Assembly (NCBI RefSeq): GCF_007833165.1 | Contig: NZ_VOBQ01000011.1 | Coordinates: 1 to 64,000, forward strand | From: Caenimonas sedimenti | GTDB lineage: Bacteria; Pseudomonadota; Gammaproteobacteria; Burkholderiales; Burkholderiaceae_C | Direction of reading: 5' to 3' | Length of the DNA stretch: 64,000 nucleotides | In this document: positions 10,038 through 20,140 of the stretch, in pieces | How positions within the stretch are numbered: the first letter of the stretch is position 1 | Layout: each line of letters opens with the position of its first letter | Notes under the pieces: generated by a model | What the model was told of the DNA's origin: nothing | What the model saw: only the letters and a program-made list of their open reading frames with translations | Databases searched by the model: none | Translations under genes and position numbers: made by a program

Positions 10038-11335
10038 TGACCACCGGACAACGCATCGCGGTTCTCGGCGCCGGCCCCATGGGCCTGGCGGTGGCCTACC
10101 AGCTCGCGCGCGACGGCCACCGGCCGGTGGTGTTCGAAGCCGACGACCGCGTCGGCGGCATGACGGCGATGTTCGACTTCGCCGGACTCACCATCGAACG
10201 CTATTACCACTTCCACTGCCTCTCGGATCACGCGTTCCTGAAGGTGCTGGACGAACTGGGCCTGGCCGGCAAGATGCGCTGGGTCGAAACGAAGATGGGC
10301 TATTGGTACCAGCGGCAATTGCAGCCCTGGGGCAACCCCGTGGCATTGCTGAAGTTCCGTGGCCTGAGCCTGGTGGCGAAGTTCCGCTATGGCTTGCACG
10401 CCTTCCTGTGCACGAAGCGCACCGACTGGAAGCCGCTGGACCACGTGGAGGCAACGGGCTGGATCCGCCGCTGGGTCGGCGAAGAAGCGTGGGAAGTGCT
10501 GTGGCGCCGGCTGTTCGACTACAAGTTCTACGACAAGGCGCACAACCTGTCGGCCGCCTGGATCTGGAGCCGCATCCGCCGCATCGGCCGCTCGCGTTCC
10601 AGCCTGATGAGCGAAAAGCTGGGCCACCTGGAAGGCGGCTCCCAGACGCTGCTGCAAGGCCTGAAGGACGACATCGAAAAGCACGGCGGCGAGATCCGGC
10701 TGCGGCACCCGGCGAAGAAGGTGCGGCTGGAAGGCGGCGCGGTCGCCGGCGTGGAGACCGCCGAAGGCTTCGAAGCTTTCGACAAGGTGGTCAGCACCGT
10801 GCCGCTGCCGTTCGTGCCGCGCCTGCTGCCTGACCTGCCCGAGGAGCTGCTGGAGAAGTACCGCGCGCTCCAGAACATCGCCGTGGTCTGCGTCATCGCC
10901 AAGCTGCGCCGCCAGGTCACGCCCAACTTCTGGCTGAACGTCAACGACCCGGAGATGGACATTCCCGGCCTCGTCGAATACAGCAACCTGCGGCCGCTGG
11001 GCGACGAGCACGTGGTCTACGTGCCCTTCTACATGCCGGGCGAGCACCCCAAGTTCGCCGAGCCCGACCAGGCCTTCCTCGACAAGGTGAAGCACTACCT
11101 GAAGACGATCCAGCCGGCGCTGACGGACGACGACTTCCTGGCGATGCGCGCCAGCCGCTACCGCTACGCCCAGCCGGTCTGCCCGCCGGGCTTCCTGGAC
11201 ACCTTGCCACCGTTCGAGCTGCCGGTGCGTGGCCTCTGGGTGGCCGACACCTCGTACTACTACCCGGAAGACCGCGGCATCTCCGAAAGCATTGACTTCG
11301 GCCGGATGATGGCGCGCAAGGCGGCCGCCGCGTGA
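10037..11335 (+). CDS. NAD(P)/FAD-dependent oxidoreductase (amine-oxidase/UGM-like fold)
   Basis: The 432-residue protein begins with the dinucleotide motif [19 protein letters not shown] and continues with the GG doublet segment DRVGGM. It ends with a typical FAD-contact region ([19 protein letters not shown]). Proteins of this group (protoporphyrinogen-oxidase-like, related in fold to UDP-galactopyranose mutase) are frequent in polysaccharide clusters. The start ATG shares one base with the preceding stop (TGATG). Its reaction is not known. A ring-form or redox change on a glycan precursor is possible. Confidence 0.82.
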   Translation: MTTGQRIAVLGAGPMGLAVAYQLARDGHRPVVFEADDRVGGMTAMFDFAGLTIERYYHFHCLSDHAFLKVLDELGLAGKMRWVETKMGYWYQRQLQPWGNPVALLKFRGLSLVAKFRYGLHAFLCTKRTDWKPLDHVEATGWIRRWVGEEAWEVLWRRLFDYKFYDKAHNLSAAWIWSRIRRIGRSRSSLMSEKLGHLEGGSQTLLQGLKDDIEKHGGEIRLRHPAKKVRLEGGAVAGVETAEGFEAFDKVVSTVPLPFVPRLLPDLPEELLEKYRALQNIAVVCVIAKLRRQVTPNFWLNVNDPEMDIPGLVEYSNLRPLGDEHVVYVPFYMPGEHPKFAEPDQAFLDKVKHYLKTIQPALTDDDFLAMRASRYRYAQPVCPPGFLDTLPPFELPVRGLWVADTSYYYPEDRGISESIDFGRMMARKAAAA

Positions 11336-11733
11336 TGCGTGCCTTCGCCTCGCGGCAGTTCCTGGCCTTCCTGGTCACCGGCGGCATCGCGGCACTGGTG
11401 AATTTCGGTTCGCGGATCGTCCTGAACCTCTGGATGCCGTTCCCAGTGGCGGTGGTGGTGGCCTACCTGCTCGGCATGGTCACGGCCTTCCTGCTGGCGC
11501 GCGCCTTCGTGTTCGCGGGCTCCACGCAATCGGTGCAGCGCTCCGCGACCTTCTTCGTGCTGGTGAACCTGGTCGCCATCGCGCAGACCTGGATCATCAG
11601 CGTGGCGCTGGCCTACTACGTGCTGCCGGCACTTGGCGTGCGTGCCTTCGTGAACGAGATCGCCCACGGCATCGGCGTCATGGTGCCGGTGTTCACCAGC
11701 TACCTCGGCCACAAGCGCTTCTCGTTCCGGTGA
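11335..11733 (+). CDS. GtrA family membrane protein
   Basis: The 132-residue protein has four predicted membrane helices and the GtrA pattern: an N-terminal FLVTGGIAALVNF and a C-terminal SYLGHKRFSF motif. GtrA proteins are implicated in flipping or handling polyprenyl-linked sugars, and mycobacterial Rv3789, a GtrA protein, lies beside dprE1. Here it overlaps the preceding stop codon (GTGATG), with GTG 11332 as an alternative start. Its presence supports membrane translocation of the lipid-linked sugar made by this operon. Confidence 0.87.
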   Translation: MRAFASRQFLAFLVTGGIAALVNFGSRIVLNLWMPFPVAVVVAYLLGMVTAFLLARAFVFAGSTQSVQRSATFFVLVNLVAIAQTWIISVALAYYVLPALGVRAFVNEIAHGIGVMVPVFTSYLGHKRFSFR

Positions 11734-11737
11734 GCCC

Positions 11738-12688
11738 GTGAAGCTGCGCAAGGCTTTCTGGGCGGCGGCGGCGGTCACCGTGCTGTACGTGGCCGCCCTG
11801 TTCTGGGCCGATTCGCGCAACCGCGTGTTCGACCGGCTGCCCGAAGTCGCGGCGCTGCTGCCCGCGCTGATGGCCATGTCGCTGTTCTCGTATGCGTTGC
11901 GCTACCTGCGCTGGTGGTGGTTGCTGGCGCGGATCGGGCACAAGACGCCGTTCCTGCATGGCTGGTGGGCCTACCTCAGCGGATTCGCATTCACCGCGAC
12001 GCCGGGCAAGGTCGGCGAGTTGCTGCGCATCCGCTACTTCCTGCCGCTGGGGGTGCCGCCCGCCAGGGTGCTGGCAGTGTTCGTGTTCGAACGGGCCTGC
12101 GACGTGATCGCCGTCGCCTTGCTGGCTGCGCTGGCGATCCACGACAGCCGCTACTTCGCGCTGTTGCTGACCTTCGTGCTCGGTCTGCTGGCGGTGGTCG
12201 CCGTCCTGGCCACCCAACCGCGGCTGCTGGGCAGCATCGCCGCCACCGCCAGGAAGCGGCGGATGCCGCGCCTCGCCCGCCTGCTGCGTACCCTGCGCGA
12301 TGGCCTGTCGGGCGCACGCGAGTGGATCCATCCGCGCGAGCTGCTGGTCAGCCTGCTGCTCGGGCTGGCGGCCTGGGGCATTTCCGCCTGGGCTTTCGTC
12401 TGGCTGCTGGGGCGGCTGGGCATCGTGCTGGAAGCCACCGCCGCGCTGTCGCTCTATCCCACCGCGATGCTGGTGGGCGCGGCGTCCTTCCTGCCGGGCG
12501 GCGTGGGCGCGACGGAGGCCGTCATCGTCGTGTTGCTCGCCCTGCACGCCGTGCCGCTGGGCATCGCGACGCTCGCCGCCGTGGCCATCCGGCTGGCCGG
12601 GCTGTGGTTCTCGGTCGCCTGCGGCTTCGTGGCCATCGCGCAGCTCGAAAGGCGCACCGGCGCACACAAACCGGTGCCGGCAAGTTAA
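11738..12688 (+). CDS. UPF0104 / lysylphosphatidylglycerol-synthase-type transmembrane protein
   Basis: The 316-residue integral membrane protein has about eight helices and the family's landmarks: TPGKVGELLR near residue 88, FVFERACD and SFLPGGVGATE. It starts with GTG 4 bases after gtrA. Such flippase-domain-like proteins occur in many polysaccharide and glycolipid loci, and their roles are mostly unproven. It closes the eight-gene operon. The ligase gene follows after only 9 bases, so read-through is likely. Confidence 0.8.
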   Translation: MKLRKAFWAAAAVTVLYVAALFWADSRNRVFDRLPEVAALLPALMAMSLFSYALRYLRWWWLLARIGHKTPFLHGWWAYLSGFAFTATPGKVGELLRIRYFLPLGVPPARVLAVFVFERACDVIAVALLAALAIHDSRYFALLLTFVLGLLAVVAVLATQPRLLGSIAATARKRRMPRLARLLRTLRDGLSGAREWIHPRELLVSLLLGLAAWGISAWAFVWLLGRLGIVLEATAALSLYPTAMLVGAASFLPGGVGATEAVIVVLLALHAVPLGIATLAAVAIRLAGLWFSVACGFVAIAQLERRTGAHKPVPAS

Positions 12689-12697
12689 AAGGGACCC

Positions 12698-13783
12698 ATG
12701 GCCACCAAGAACACTCCACAGGCACTTGTGCCCCCGATCGAACCGATGCTGGCCCGGACCGCCGAGGCGCTGCCCGAGCAGGAAGGCTACCTGTTCGAAC
12801 CCAAATGGGACGGGTTTCGCGCCCTCGTCTTCCGCGGGCCGGACGAAACCTACCTGCAAAGCCGCGACCTGAAGCCGTTGAACCGCTACTTCCCCGAGCT
12901 GGAGAAGGCGCTGCATGAAATGCTGCCCCGCGGCTGCGTGCTGGACGGCGAGATCGTGATCGCGACACCGAAGGGGCTGGACTTCGACGCCCTGCAACAG
13001 CGCATCCACCCGGCCCCTTCGCGCATTGCCCGGGTCGCCAAGGAGACACCGGCCAGCTTCATCGCGTTCGACCTGCTGAGCGCGGGCGGCCGCTCGACGA
13101 TGGGCCTGACGCAGGCTGAACGCCGCGAGCGCCTGGAGCGCCTGCTGGGCAGCGCGAAGCCGCCGCTGCGGCTGACGCCCATCACCAGCGATCGCGCCGA
13201 GGCGCAGAAGTGGCTGACGGAGTTCGAAGGCGCCGGCCTCGACGGCGTGATGGCCAAGCTGGAAAAGGCGGCCTACCAGCCCGGCAAGCGCGCGATGCTG
13301 AAAATCAAGCACGTGCGCAGCGCCGACTGCGTGGTGGCCGGCTTCCGCTGGTACAAGGACCGTGACGATGCCGTCGGCTCGCTGCTGCTGGGGCTTCATG
13401 ACGATGCCGGCCAGCTGCAGCACGTGGGTGTGACGTCCGCCTTCCCGATGGCGATGCGCGAGCAGCTGGCCCAGGACCTGGCGCCGCTGCGCAAGAACGC
13501 CCTGGAGAATCATCCGTGGCGCGACTGGGCCGATGCGGCGTCGGCCGAGTCGCAACGCATGCCCGGCGCCCAGAGCCGCTGGAGCGGCGGCAAGGACCTG
13601 AGCTGGCAACCGCTGCGCCCGGAGCGCGTGTGCGAAGTGAAATACGACCACCTGCAAGGCGACCGCTTCCGCCACGCCGCGATCTTCCTGCGCTGGCGGC
13701 CCGACAAGCCGCCGGAGCAATGCCGCTACGACCAGCTGGAGGTGACGACGCCGTTCGAGCTGGCCAAGGTTTTCGGCGCCTGA
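12698..13783 (+). CDS. ATP-dependent DNA ligase, LigC-like
   Basis: This 361-residue ligase lacks polymerase or nuclease modules. The adenylation domain has motif I EPKWDG with nucleophilic Lys36, followed by FIAFDLL (motif III-like), DGVMAK (motif IV) and LKIK (motif V). An OB-fold domain follows from about residue 245. Size and domain set match mycobacterial LigC rather than LigD. It is convergent with a separate LigD-type polymerase gene only 3 bases away. No Ku gene is in the window. A role in gap-filling/ligation repair is likely. Confidence 0.88.
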   Translation: MATKNTPQALVPPIEPMLARTAEALPEQEGYLFEPKWDGFRALVFRGPDETYLQSRDLKPLNRYFPELEKALHEMLPRGCVLDGEIVIATPKGLDFDALQQRIHPAPSRIARVAKETPASFIAFDLLSAGGRSTMGLTQAERRERLERLLGSAKPPLRLTPITSDRAEAQKWLTEFEGAGLDGVMAKLEKAAYQPGKRAMLKIKHVRSADCVVAGFRWYKDRDDAVGSLLLGLHDDAGQLQHVGVTSAFPMAMREQLAQDLAPLRKNALENHPWRDWADAASAESQRMPGAQSRWSGGKDLSWQPLRPERVCEVKYDHLQGDRFRHAAIFLRWRPDKPPEQCRYDQLEVTTPFELAKVFGA

Positions 13784-13786
13784 CGT

Positions 13787-15022
13787 TCACGCCTTCGGCT
13801 TGCCATCCTTCGGGCGCAATCGTGCCGGCACATGCGTGAGGTTGACGCGCACGCGGTACCAGAGCGATGAACTCCCGCGCATGCGGTCCACCAGCACGTC
13901 CGCAGGCTCCAGGTGGGCCGCCGCCTTGGGATGCTCGGTCTTCCAGGCTTCCAGCTGGGCCAGCGCCTCGGCCTCGCGGTCGGCCCGCGCGACTTCGATC
14001 AGCGGCGCGCGCACTTTCTTCGCCGCCGTGGAGGGCGGGGCGCGCCGGGGCTCGCCCGCCGCCTTGCGGTAGTGCGGCGGCCAGGGGGCATCACCCAGGC
14101 CGGCCGCCTCCTGCTGCTCGGACAGCGCCAGCAGGCTGTCGAGCGAGCATGGTGCTTCGTCGATGCCGGCGTGCGGGTCACCGACGCGGCTCAGGCGCTC
14201 GGGCATGGTGTGCAGCGTGAAGTCGGCCGGGTCGCAAGCAGCCAGTTCGTCCCACGAAATCGGTGCTGAAACCCGCGCATCCGGCTTGGGCCGCACCGAG
14301 TAGGCCGATGCCACGGTGCGGTCCTTGGCGTTCTGGTTGTAGTCGATGAAGACGCCGTGGCGCTCCTCCTTCCACCACTTGCTGGTGGCGAGTTCGGGCG
14401 CGCGCCGCTCGACGTCGCGCGCCAGCGCCAGCGCGGCCCGCCGGACCTGGTCGAAGCTCCAGCGCGGCGCGATCCGCACCAGCACGTGCAAGCCGCGCGA
14501 GCCGGACGTCTTCAGCCAGCCCTGCAGCCCGTAGTCGTCCAGCACGGAGCGCACCACGGCGGCCACGTCGCGGATCTGCGGCCACTCGACGCCGGGCACG
14601 GGATCGAGGTCCACGCGCAATTCGTCCGGATGATCCAGATCGGAGGCGCGCACCGGATGCGGGTGCAGTTCGAGGCAGGCGAGGTTGGCCATCCAGGCGA
14701 GGTCGGCGGCATGGCGCGGCACCACCTCCTCGGCCGAGCGGCCGGAAGGAAAGCGGATCTGCGCCACCTCCAGCCAGTCCGGCCGTTTGGCCGGCGCGCG
14801 CTTCTGGAAAAAGAACTCCCCGTCGATGCCGTCCGGGTAGCGCACCAGCACGCAGGGCCGGCCACCGGCGCCTCGCAAGGCGCCCTCCGCCACGGCCAGG
14901 TAGTACCTGACCAGGTCGAGCTTGGTGACGCCCGCGGTGGGGATGAGGATCTTGCCGGGGTGGGTGACGACGATGTCGCGATCGCCGGCAGGCACCACCA
15001 CCGAATCGTCAGCTGCGCCCAT
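13787..15022 (-). CDS. Stand-alone LigD-type polymerase/primase (Prim-Pol)
   Basis: The 411-residue protein belongs to the archaeo-eukaryotic primase family as found in the LigD POL domain. The metal-binding residues are visible: DLD at 138-140, SGSRGLH at 173-179 and the third Asp in VFIDYNQN near 227. Roughly 100 extra residues follow the usual 300-residue core, rich in Ala, Glu and Lys. There is no fused ligase or phosphoesterase; the ligase is the convergent neighbour. Related mycobacterial Prim-PolC works with LigC in short-gap repair, so the two genes probably form a functional pair. Confidence 0.86.
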   Translation of the reverse strand: MGAADDSVVVPAGDRDIVVTHPGKILIPTAGVTKLDLVRYYLAVAEGALRGAGGRPCVLVRYPDGIDGEFFFQKRAPAKRPDWLEVAQIRFPSGRSAEEVVPRHAADLAWMANLACLELHPHPVRASDLDHPDELRVDLDPVPGVEWPQIRDVAAVVRSVLDDYGLQGWLKTSGSRGLHVLVRIAPRWSFDQVRRAALALARDVERRAPELATSKWWKEERHGVFIDYNQNAKDRTVASAYSVRPKPDARVSAPISWDELAACDPADFTLHTMPERLSRVGDPHAGIDEAPCSLDSLLALSEQQEAAGLGDAPWPPHYRKAAGEPRRAPPSTAAKKVRAPLIEVARADREAEALAQLEAWKTEHPKAAAHLEPADVLVDRMRGSSSLWYRVRVNLTHVPARLRPKDGKPKA

Positions 15023-15076
15023 GCGCCATGACGCTACACGGTTTGCGGTGCGCCGTGGGTCGGCGGCGGCCTCCCC

Positions 15077-15637
15077 TTACCTGCAGATGCGTTCGACCTG
15101 CGCGGCCGTGACCCCGTTGGCGCGCATGCGCGCCATGAGCGGCTCCGTGCACAGCGAGGAAGCCGCCGGCTTGGCGGCGGGCGGGCAACCGTTGCGGATG
15201 TTGGCCAGGGCCTCCGGCAAGCCTTGCAGCCGCAGGGCCACCTGGCTGCGCTTTTCCTTGCTGGAGAACTCGACATTGAGCCGGCGGCTGGTCTGCAGCT
15301 TCTCGAACTGGTCGCCGCCGATCACGATGGCGCCGAGCTGCTGCTCGGCCTTGGTCGCGGCGCGTGAGGGCAGGGAAACCTCGTCGTTGAAACGCACGAC
15401 GATCTGGCGCGGCTTGCCCGGCACCTTGAGGATGAGCTGGTCGGCGCCCAGCTGGACGTCGCGTTCGGACTTGTAGTAGCCCGTGCAGCCCACCGTGTCG
15501 GAGCGGGCCCGCGCCGAGCGCACCACGAACCAGTTGCCGCTTTTGAACACCACCTCGTTGGTGGCCAACTGCGGCTGCGCCCAGCCGGGGCACCAGGCGC
15601 CGGACAGGACAAGGAGGGCAGCGAGCCGGAGTTTCAT
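15077..15637 (-). CDS. Exported hypothetical protein
   Basis: The 186-residue protein has a clear Sec signal peptide (hydrophobic LAALLVLSG, cleavage near PGWAQ). The mature part is beta-rich with four cysteines (VGC, NGC, SLC and the C-terminal ERICR), which could form two disulfides in the periplasm. I do not recognise a family. It lies alone between the Prim-Pol gene and the divergent prfC, 92 bases from the prfC start. Confidence 0.7.
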   Translation of the reverse strand: MKLRLAALLVLSGAWCPGWAQPQLATNEVVFKSGNWFVVRSARARSDTVGCTGYYKSERDVQLGADQLILKVPGKPRQIVVRFNDEVSLPSRAATKAEQQLGAIVIGGDQFEKLQTSRRLNVEFSSKEKRSQVALRLQGLPEALANIRNGCPPAAKPAASSLCTEPLMARMRANGVTAAQVERICR

Positions 15638-15729
15638 GGCAGCCGCGATAATCCTATCTTTTCCACGCTGGCTCGACCATCCCCCCGCGCCCGGCGCGCG
15701 GGCCGAAGCCGGCGCCAGCCCCGCATTCC

Positions 15730-17370
<1,641 letters not shown>

Positions 17371-17388
17371 ACCCACGAAGTCCATACC

Positions 17389-18558
17389 ATGAAGCAGTTC
17401 CCCCTCTGGCGTCCAGTGACCGCTGCCTTGGCTGCCGCCGCCATCCTGGCCGGCTGCGGCGGCGGTGGCGGCGACGCCCCCAGCCCGCCGCCCTCGTCCA
17501 CCTTCGGCGCGTCGAGCAGCTTCGAAGGCATGTGCAGCCTGGCGGACCAGAAGAAGTTCGTCCGGAGCTACCTGGATGAAACCTACCTCTGGTACGGCGA
17601 GATCCCGTCGGTCAACGCGGCCGCCTTCAACAACATCCCGGACTACTTCGAGGCGCTGCTGGTCACCACGCCCGACGTCAACGGCCTGCCGAAGGACCGG
17701 TTCAGCGCCATCCTGCCCAGCTCCCAGGCCAGCCTGCCGCAGGGCCTGCTGAAGAACCACACCGACGCGGTCCCCGTCGTCAAGGTCGTGACCAGCCCGG
17801 CCGGGCGGCGTACCGGCTACATCCAGTTCAACGACCACGAGGAAGGGTCGCAGGACGACCTGATCACGGCTTTCCGCCAGATGCAGGACGCCCGGGTGGA
17901 AGACCTGGTGCTCGACCTGCGCTACAACAGCGGCGGCTTCCTTTACGTGGCGATCGCCGCTGCCTCGATGGTCACGGGCCCGGCCAGCGAGGGCCTGGTG
18001 TTCGAGCAGCTGCGCTACAACGACAAGCGCAGCGCGGAGACGGCGTCGAGCTTCCTCACGTTCTCCAACCGGGTGCAGTTCGCGGAAACCCAATACCCGC
18101 GCGACACCCTGCTGCCGCAGCTGAACCTGCCGCGGCTCTATGTGCTGAGCTCGAACCAGACCTGCTCATCGAGCGAATCGCTCGTCAACAGCCTGCGCGG
18201 CATCAATGTCGAGGTGATCCTGGTGGGCGGAACCACGTGCGGCAAGCCCTACGGCTTCCACCGCAAGGAAAACTGCGGCTTCGCCTACTTCCCGATCGAG
18301 TTCCAGGGCTTCAACGCCAAGGGCTTCGGTGACTACACCGCCGGCTTCAAGCCGACCTGCGCCGTCAACGACAACCCGGCCACGGCCGCCGGCAGTGCCG
18401 CCGATCCGTTGCTGACCACGGCGCTGCTGCACATCGACACAGGCCGCTGTCCAGCCGGAACGGCGTCGCAGTTGCTGCAGTCCGCCGCGCCGCAGGCGGC
18501 GTCCGCGGGCACCATGCGGCCGTCGTGGGCGGGGCGCCTGCTGCGCCCGGAGCGGTGA
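17389..18558 (+). CDS. S41-family peptidase-like lipoprotein without a clear PDZ domain
   Basis: The 389-residue protein has a lipobox LAGC (20-23) followed by a Gly-rich tether. The S41 tail-specific protease core is present: LDLRYNSGG, the catalytic serine region TCSSSESLVNSLRG (about 260) and the catalytic lysine in GGTTCGKPYG (about 284). Between the N-terminal helical part (ending DRFSAILP, about 106) and the core entry at about 125 there is space for only some 20 residues. The usual PDZ domain of about 80 residues therefore appears missing. Likely anchored in the outer membrane facing the periplasm. Confidence 0.85.
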   Translation: MKQFPLWRPVTAALAAAAILAGCGGGGGDAPSPPPSSTFGASSSFEGMCSLADQKKFVRSYLDETYLWYGEIPSVNAAAFNNIPDYFEALLVTTPDVNGLPKDRFSAILPSSQASLPQGLLKNHTDAVPVVKVVTSPAGRRTGYIQFNDHEEGSQDDLITAFRQMQDARVEDLVLDLRYNSGGFLYVAIAAASMVTGPASEGLVFEQLRYNDKRSAETASSFLTFSNRVQFAETQYPRDTLLPQLNLPRLYVLSSNQTCSSSESLVNSLRGINVEVILVGGTTCGKPYGFHRKENCGFAYFPIEFQGFNAKGFGDYTAGFKPTCAVNDNPATAAGSAADPLLTTALLHIDTGRCPAGTASQLLQSAAPQAASAGTMRPSWAGRLLRPER

Positions 18559-18575
18559 GCGTGGATGGGGGCGGC

Positions 18576-19367
18576 ATGCGGCCGCTGCGCGAGTGGCCCG
18601 CGCAACAGCGGGCGGGCATCCGCGGTGTGCTCACCGACATCGACGACACGCTGACGACCGAGGGCGTGGTGACCGGCGACGCGCTGGCGGCGCTGGACGC
18701 GCTGGCGCAGGCTGGCGTGCAGGTGATCCCGATCACCGGCCGCCCGGTCGGCTGGAGCGAGCCGTTCGCGCTGCAATGGCCGGTGGCCGCGATCGTCGCC
18801 GAGAACGGCGCGGTCGCGCTCACACGCGCGCCATTGCCAGGCGCCTTGCGCAAGCTCCATGTGCAGGACGAGGAACTGCGCGCGGCGAATTTCGCGCGCA
18901 TGCAGCAGGTCGCGCAGCGCATCCTCCGTGAAGTGCCCGGTACCGCCCTGGCCCGCGACAGCGCAGGCCGCGAGACCGACATCGCGATCGACCACAGCGA
19001 ATACACGCACCTGCCGCCAGCATCGGTCGAGCGCGTGGTGGAGCTGATGCAGCTGGAAGGCATGAACGCCACCGTGAGCTCCATCCACATCAACGGCTGG
19101 TATGGCGACCACAACAAGCGCTCCGGGGCGCGGTGGGTGGTGCGGGAACTGCTGGGGCGCGAACTCGACCAGGAGATCGAGCAATGGGTTTACGTGGGCG
19201 ACTCGACCAATGACGTGCTCATGTTCGAGCACTTCCCGCACAGCGTGGGGGTGGCCAACATCCGCCGGTTCGCCGACCAGCTGACGCATGCGCCGCGCTA
19301 CATCAGCGACGGTGAGCGTGGCGCGGGCTTTGCCGAGGTGGCGGCGGCGATCCTTTCGGCGCGCTGA
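18576..19367 (+). CDS. HAD-IIB family hydrolase (sugar-phosphatase-like)
   Basis: In this 263-residue protein, motif I is TDIDDTLT, motif II ITGRP, and the C-terminal motif GDSTNDVLMFE is that of Cof-type sugar phosphatases, with cap segment IHINGWYGDHNK. It resembles mannosyl-3-phosphoglycerate and sucrose-phosphate phosphatases. GTG codons at 18555 and 18561 are alternative starts; ATG 18576 has GGGGGCGG just upstream. Its 3' end overlaps the convergent amidotransferase gene by 70 bases. Confidence 0.82.
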   Translation: MRPLREWPAQQRAGIRGVLTDIDDTLTTEGVVTGDALAALDALAQAGVQVIPITGRPVGWSEPFALQWPVAAIVAENGAVALTRAPLPGALRKLHVQDEELRAANFARMQQVAQRILREVPGTALARDSAGRETDIAIDHSEYTHLPPASVERVVELMQLEGMNATVSSIHINGWYGDHNKRSGARWVVRELLGRELDQEIEQWVYVGDSTNDVLMFEHFPHSVGVANIRRFADQLTHAPRYISDGERGAGFAEVAAAILSAR

Positions 19368-20140
19368 GCGCCGCCGCGCTGCGCCAGGCGGGCCCAGCAC
19401 GCCTGCGCAAAGGTGTCCATGATGCGCCCGTAGGCCGGATGCCAGCGCCAGCCCCATTCCGGGTGGAACTGGAAGCCCCAGGCGAACAGGCTGGGGTCGT
19501 GCCAGCGGAACGCCTCCACCAGCCCGTCGTCGGCATGGGCCTCGGCCACCAAGCCGTGGCCCAGCACCTTCACGCCCTGCGAGTGCAGTGAGCTTGCCGG
19601 GAACCGCGACAGGCCGGTGAGGCGCTCCAGTTCCCCGCCGGGCGCGCAACTGACGTCGTGGCGCTCGGCGTATTGCTCGTCGAGCGATTCACCCTCTTCT
19701 TCCCAATGTTGCACGCCGCCAGCCCGTTGCCTGAGCGACTGGTGCAGGCTGCCGCCCATGCAGACGTTGAAGTCGTGCGAGCCGCGGCAGAAAGCGATGA
19801 CCGGCACGCGATGGCGGATGGCCAGCCGGATCAGCGCTGGCGCCAGCCGGTCGCGCTCCGCGTCGTATTGCAGGTCCGGCGCGGCCGGCGCTTCCGCGAA
19901 CAGGCGCGGATGGACGTTGGTGTCGGAACCGCCGAGCAGCACGCCGTCCACGTGCGCCAGCACGGCCTCCAGCCGTTCGTCCGGCACCCGCGGATAGCAG
20001 ACAGGTTGCATCCCCATGTTCACCAGCGTGCGGGAACCGGCCTCATCCATCACCGTGTAGCACTGGGGGTTGCCGTCCGGATTGCCCAGCTCCCGATGGC
20101 TCGCGACCACCCAGACACAGGGCACCGGCACCGGGTTCAT
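19298..20140 (-). CDS. Class I glutamine amidotransferase-like protein (PuuD/peptidase C26 type), copy 1
   Basis: The 280-residue protein has the PuuD layout: the oxyanion loop GGSDTNVHP, the nucleophile in AFCRGSHDFN and the His-Glu pair in FQFHPEW. PuuD hydrolyses gamma-glutamyl-GABA in putrescine breakdown; related proteins act on other gamma-glutamyl amides. The ATG overlaps the stop of the next amidotransferase as ATGA, so the pair is co-translated. An earlier in-frame start would run into the neighbour and was not used. Confidence 0.85.
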   Translation of the reverse strand: MNPVPVPCVWVVASHRELGNPDGNPQCYTVMDEAGSRTLVNMGMQPVCYPRVPDERLEAVLAHVDGVLLGGSDTNVHPRLFAEAPAAPDLQYDAERDRLAPALIRLAIRHRVPVIAFCRGSHDFNVCMGGSLHQSLRQRAGGVQHWEEEGESLDEQYAERHDVSCAPGGELERLTGLSRFPASSLHSQGVKVLGHGLVAEAHADDGLVEAFRWHDPSLFAWGFQFHPEWGWRWHPAYGRIMDTFAQACWARLAQRGGAQRAERIAAATSAKPAPRSPSLM

